This document shows positions 60,853-64,000 of a DNA stretch of 64,000 nucleotides, piece by piece (positions within the stretch are counted from its first letter, which is position 1; each line of letters begins with the position of its first letter). Under the pieces are notes generated by a model. It ran no database searches, was not told where the DNA came from, and saw only the letters and a list, made by a program, of their open reading frames with translations. The position numbers were made by a program, and so were the translations under genes. The stretch covers positions 48,044-112,043 of the forward strand of contig JAFXHU010000014.1 in NCBI GenBank assembly GCA_017533565.1. Direction: 5' to 3'. The DNA comes from Clostridia bacterium (lineage in GTDB: Bacteria > Bacillota > Clostridia > Oscillospirales > CAG-272).

Positions 60853-61800
60853 TTACTTTTTAAGGGCGATTGCCTTTCTTGCCTTATCGGCGATATTTTG
60901 TGCGGTGAGTCCGTAGATTTCAAGAAGCTCGGGCACCCTTCCGCTTCTGCCGTACATATCGTTTACACCGACACGAAGGACGGGAACGGGGCATCCCTCT
61001 CCCACAGCCTCCGCAACGGCAGAGCCAAGACCGCCGATTACGCTATGCTCCTCCGCGGTGACTATCGCGCCGCTTTCCTTTGCGGCGGCGAGAATAAGCT
61101 CGGTATCAAGCGGTTTGATGGTATGGATATTTATTACTCCCGCATCAATGCCCTCTGCCTTTAAAATATCGGCAGCCTCGACGGCGAGGTGTACCATATA
61201 GCCTGTTGCGACGATAGTAACGTCGTTACCCTTTCTATACGTAACACCCCTTCCAATCTCGAAATTATATTCGGGGATAAGGTCGGAGGTAAGGTCGGGC
61301 ACAGCAAAGCGTCCGAAGCGAAGGTACATCGGCCCTTCGAAATTGAGCGCCGCCTCTACCGCCGCGTAAGCCTCCGTAGCATCGGCGGGGCAAACGACGG
61401 TCATTCCCGGGATTGTACGCATCAGGGCAATATCCTCGTTACACTGGTGGGTGGCTCCGTCCTCCCCGACGGTAATTCCCGCGTGGGTTGCGCCTATTTT
61501 TACGTTAAGGTGGGGGTAGCCGATTGAATTTCGCACCTGCTCAAAGGCTCTGCCCGCGGCGAACATCGCAAAGGTGGAGGCGAAAACGGTAGTTCCCGTC
61601 GTGGCAATGCCCGCGGCAACCGACATCATATTTCCCTCCGCAATTCCGCAATCGAAAAATCTTTCAGGAAATTTTTTCTTGAACATTCCCGTTTTGGTAG
61701 CGGCGGCAAGGTCCGCATCAAGCACGACGAAGTCGTAGCTTTCGCCGAGGGCGGCAAGTGCCGCGCCGTAGCTTTCTCTCGTAGCCTTTTTATCTGCCAT
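60853..61800 (-). CDS. Transketolase, C-terminal subunit
   Basis: The 315-residue subunit contains the pyrimidine-binding and C-terminal domains. It includes FFDCGIAEGNMMSVAAGIA (the catalytic Glu for ThDP activation), THAGITVGEDGATHQCNEDIALMRTIPGM and a C-terminal EEHSVIGGLGSAVAEA. Split transketolases are typical of Clostridia and archaea. The ATG at 61800 is chosen because GAGGTG lies just before it, inside the end of the partner gene; a GTG at 61809 is an alternative. Confidence 0.93.
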   Translation of the reverse strand: MADKKATRESYGAALAALGESYDFVVLDADLAAATKTGMFKKKFPERFFDCGIAEGNMMSVAAGIATTGTTVFASTFAMFAAGRAFEQVRNSIGYPHLNVKIGATHAGITVGEDGATHQCNEDIALMRTIPGMTVVCPADATEAYAAVEAALNFEGPMYLRFGRFAVPDLTSDLIPEYNFEIGRGVTYRKGNDVTIVATGYMVHLAVEAADILKAEGIDAGVINIHTIKPLDTELILAAAKESGAIVTAEEHSVIGGLGSAVAEAVGEGCPVPVLRVGVNDMYGRSGRVPELLEIYGLTAQNIADKARKAIALKK

Positions 61801-61805
61801 TTTTA

Positions 61806-62645
61806 TCACCTCAAGCTTTCTTCAATTGCGGTAAGGTCGGAGATTGCAACACGGTAGAGGTCCTCCTTCGGAGCCTGACCGTGCCATTCGCAAGCGTTTT
61901 CCATATAGGACACACCCTTGCCCTTTACGGTGCGGGCGATGATAACGGTGGGCTTGCCCTTTACGGTGCGAGCCTCGGCAAACGCGGCTGCAATTTCGTT
62001 AAAATCGTGTCCGTCGATGGATATAACGTGCCAGCCGAATGCCTCGAATTTTTTATCGTGGGGGGTGGGGTTCATTACGTCGGTAATTGCTCCGTCAATC
62101 TGTAAGCCGTTCCAGTCAACAACACAAACGAGATTATCAAGCTTGTAATGTGCGGCGAACATTGCCGCCTCCCAGACCTGTCCCTCCTCGCTTTCTCCGT
62201 CACCGACAACGGTATAGACGCGGTAATCCTTTGCATTAACCTTTGCAGAGAGTGCCATTCCGCAGGCGGCGGATATTCCGAGTCCGAGAGAGCCGGTGGA
62301 CATATCAACGCCGGGCACGCCCTTCATATCGGGGTGACCCTGTAGCCTTGAATGGGTTTTACGGAGGGTTTTAAGCTCCTCCCTGTCGAAAAATCCGCGC
62401 TCGGCAAGCGTGGCGTAAAGTGCGGGTGCGGTATGCCCCTTTGAAAGGACGAAGCGGTCCCTATCCTCCCATTTGGGATTTTTGGGGTCAATGCGCATCT
62501 CCTCGAAATAGAGATACGTAAGCACGTCAGCTATCGAAAGCGAGCCGCCGGGATGTCCGCAGGCAGCGTTATACACGCCCTCGATAATGCCGAAGCGAAC
62601 CGAATTTGCAAGTTGTTTGAGCCGTAAAAGTCTTTCGTTATCCAT
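61806..62645 (-). CDS. Transketolase, N-terminal subunit
   Basis: The 279-residue subunit carries the ThDP diphosphate-binding domain: ACGHPGGSLSIADVL, SKGHTAPALYATL, MSTGSLGLGISAACGMAL and the metal motif GDGESEEGQVWEAA. With the next gene it forms the full enzyme of the non-oxidative pentose phosphate pathway. The start at 62645 has GGAGG. The frame opens at 62726, but this extension covers the promoter (62698-62726). Confidence 0.94.
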   Translation of the reverse strand: MDNERLLRLKQLANSVRFGIIEGVYNAACGHPGGSLSIADVLTYLYFEEMRIDPKNPKWEDRDRFVLSKGHTAPALYATLAERGFFDREELKTLRKTHSRLQGHPDMKGVPGVDMSTGSLGLGISAACGMALSAKVNAKDYRVYTVVGDGESEEGQVWEAAMFAAHYKLDNLVCVVDWNGLQIDGAITDVMNPTPHDKKFEAFGWHVISIDGHDFNEIAAAFAEARTVKGKPTVIIARTVKGKGVSYMENACEWHGQAPKEDLYRVAISDLTAIEESLR

Positions 62646-62697
62646 TTTTCCTCCACGCACGCGCAGTGCGAATATGCGCGCATAATTATACGATAAT

Positions 62698-62726
62698 ATT
62701 TTACAATAAACACTCGCAAAAGTCAA
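62698..62726 (-). promoter_or_regulatory. Promoter of the transketolase operon
   Basis: Minus strand: TTGACT (62726-62721), 17-bp spacer, TAAAAT (62703-62698). It may drive the whole stretch down to polC. Confidence 0.75.
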
Positions 62727-62811
62727 CCTTTTTTCCGCCTGTGCGGGAGATTTCTATATATTAACGGATTTGTTTATGTATTTTCCCCAAAATTTCGGTT
62801 AAGCGTACAAA

Positions 62812-62844
62812 AAAGAGACGCCGTTTTTATTTCGGCATCTCTTT
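62812..62844 (-). terminator. Terminator of the membrane protein gene
   Basis: AAAGAGACGCCG (62812-62823) pairs with CGGCATCTCTTT (62833-62844) with one G-U type pair; on the minus strand a T run follows. Confidence 0.8.
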
Positions 62845-62854
62845 AAAGCGATAA

Positions 62855-63592
62855 TCAATATTTCCTTTTCTTCATTTTCTGCTGTACGAAAAATCCGGGG
62901 ATTGCGAGGATAAACGCAGATCCTACAAGCACCGTCCATTCGTAGCCCGCGGGAATAATGGGCAAGAAGCCAAGCACGGGCACGGTAAAGTCGAAGATGC
63001 AATGGATAACGATGTAGAGCATAAAGTACGCGCCGAGGAAGGCGGTACCGAACCTTTCGACAAAGTTATGGATAACGAGCAGAAGGATGAGTGCAACGGC
63101 GGCAACGATAAGTCCGACGACGTAATTCCCCTTTATTTCGGGAAGAATCGTACCCGATATGCAAAGGAGGTAGGAGCCGTATCCCGCGACAACCGCGTAG
63201 AGGACGTAGTATAGAATGGGAGAAAGCGCGCCGAGCGCAAGTCCGATAACAAGTCCGACAGCCCAACCCGGAATTGCGGGAAAATGCACAGCAAAAGGAG
63301 CGGAAAGGTAATATATGCCAAGCACGTAGCCGACGAGGAAAAAGGCAACGAAGCGGAAAAATCCGAAGAGCCGCTTTCCAAACAGCCAAACAACGAGCCA
63401 AAGCGCGATAAAGAAATAAGGCACGTATGAAAGAACAGGGGTAAGAATACCGCTGAACCATGCGTTCATCGAAACGATATGCTCGTTAGCAAACGCAAGC
63501 TTCCAAAGCTCGGTAAAGAACGCGAGCATAGAGTCGAAGCCGTAGGTGCCGTTCTTTATTGTTTCAAAGAAGGAGATCAAGGATTCGTTCAA
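62855..63592 (-). CDS. Multi-helix membrane protein (DUF4203/TMEM198-like)
   Basis: The 245-residue protein has about eight hydrophobic helices: a first pair near 46-72, then a run of glycine-rich helices (FFRFVAFFLVGYVLGIYYL, GWAVGLVIGLALGALSPILY, VVAGYGSYLLC and others) and a basic C-terminus (KMKKRKY). The layout resembles DUF4203/TMEM198-type proteins of unknown function, but the match is by pattern only. It starts with TTG at 63592 with AAAGGGG upstream, and is a single gene with its own promoter and terminator. Confidence 0.6.
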   Translation of the reverse strand: MNESLISFFETIKNGTYGFDSMLAFFTELWKLAFANEHIVSMNAWFSGILTPVLSYVPYFFIALWLVVWLFGKRLFGFFRFVAFFLVGYVLGIYYLSAPFAVHFPAIPGWAVGLVIGLALGALSPILYYVLYAVVAGYGSYLLCISGTILPEIKGNYVVGLIVAAVALILLLVIHNFVERFGTAFLGAYFMLYIVIHCIFDFTVPVLGFLPIIPAGYEWTVLVGSAFILAIPGFFVQQKMKKRKY

Positions 63593-63623
63593 AATAACAC
63601 CCCTTTCGTAACGATTTTGTTAT

Positions 63624-63652
63624 ATTATAGCAAATATTTTCGTTTTTGTCAA
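63624..63652 (-). promoter_or_regulatory. Promoter of the membrane protein gene
   Basis: Minus strand: TTGACA (63652-63647), 17-bp spacer, TATAAT (63629-63624), a perfect consensus. Confidence 0.88.
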
Positions 63653-63725
63653 CAGGCAATGTGACGGGCGAGCGCAAAGATTGCGACGGATTACGCCGCA
63701 ATGCAACAAAAGCACGGCGTAAAAA

Positions 63726-64000
63726 TCAGTCGCACATTCCCTCGAGCGAGGGAAAAATGTTGAAAACGCGCGCTCCGCGGCTTTTTGCAAGACGGACGGT
63801 ATATGCGGTACCGCCCTCATCGCGCCCGAGGTAGGCGATAACGATTTCGGAGCGAAGAACAAGCTCTCGGTTTCGTGCAAGCATACAGCCGTTGTAATAA
63901 CGTGGAGATAGGCAGATAACCTCGTCGGCGAGGGAGAGGACGCGGGAGAGCCTTTCCCTGTCGAATCTGTCCCATCTTGAGTCGTGGTTGGCGCAGGGTA
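63726..64000 (-). CDS. SLOG/DUF1273-like nucleotide-binding protein (partial, C-terminal end)
   Basis: The last 91 codons of a minus-strand gene are visible; the start lies beyond the window. The sequence includes a SRWDRFDRERL segment, ADEVICLSPRYY, then GCMLARNRELVLRSEIVIAYL, GRDEGGTAYTVRLAKSRG and the end PSLEGMCD. The RN and GGTAYTV motifs match the DUF1273/YpsA branch of the SLOG superfamily, which is predicted to bind nucleotides or their derivatives. Function in this organism is unknown. Confidence 0.7.
   Translation of the reverse strand, partial: PCANHDSRWDRFDRERLSRVLSLADEVICLSPRYYNGCMLARNRELVLRSEIVIAYLGRDEGGTAYTVRLAKSRGARVFNIFPSLEGMCD

Overview
The window comes from a low-to-mid GC Firmicute, most likely an uncultured gut-type member of the Clostridia. 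Support: gram-positive PolC, split (two-gene) transketolase, lipoproteins with LxxC lipoboxes, strong AGGAGG-type ribosome binding sites, TTG/GTG starts, consensus sigma-A promoters (almost all with a 17-bp spacer), the clostridial order pyrH-frr-uppS-cdsA-dxr-rseP-ispG-polC, and a clostridial-type palindromic repeat. No rRNA, tRNA, CRISPR array, transposase or phage gene was seen. The genus cannot be fixed from the sequence alone.

Layout. 0-16 kb is housekeeping and peptide or sugar turnover: the C-terminal end of a large helicase-nuclease, a GH20-type hexosaminidase, yajC with its membrane neighbour, pyridoxamine kinase, murA, a repeat-filled 0.6-kb gap, a DUF3810 membrane protease-like gene, a beta-helix protein coupled to a DUF5662 gene, three peptidases (M18; pepD and M29 diverging from it) and a FAD dehydrogenase. 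16.2-20.0 kb is an mglBAC galactose-type ABC importer. 20.1-25.3 kb is a complete branched-chain amino acid importer (livJHMGF order), preceded by what looks like a transcription attenuator with an Ile/Val/Leu-rich leader peptide.

25.5-39.1 kb is the most unusual part: a seven-gene operon with a 1148-residue solute-binding protein, two separate pairs of sugar-type permeases, an NHL-propeller/YIP1 membrane protein and a 1186-residue DUF5696 protein, but no ATPase. Its 0.5-kb control region holds a consensus promoter, a strongly folding leader and three perfect palindromes spaced about 5 and 6 helical turns apart. Together these look like a regulated system for capturing a complex glycan, with the ATPase supplied from elsewhere.

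39.2-49.1 kb carries the sulfur relay genes mnmA, iscU and iscS, a ROK glucokinase, a secreted M3-like peptidase, an ABC exporter, a YfcE-like phosphoesterase and three small clostridial genes of unknown function. 49.2-62.7 kb, all on the minus strand, runs from transketolase through pyrH, frr, uppS, cdsA, dxr, rseP and ispG to polC. These genes link nucleotide supply, ribosome recycling, isoprenoid and phospholipid synthesis, membrane proteolysis and replication. polC is read here as two ORFs that join in perfect register by one -1 shift. The window ends with a membrane protein and a truncated SLOG/DUF1273-like gene.
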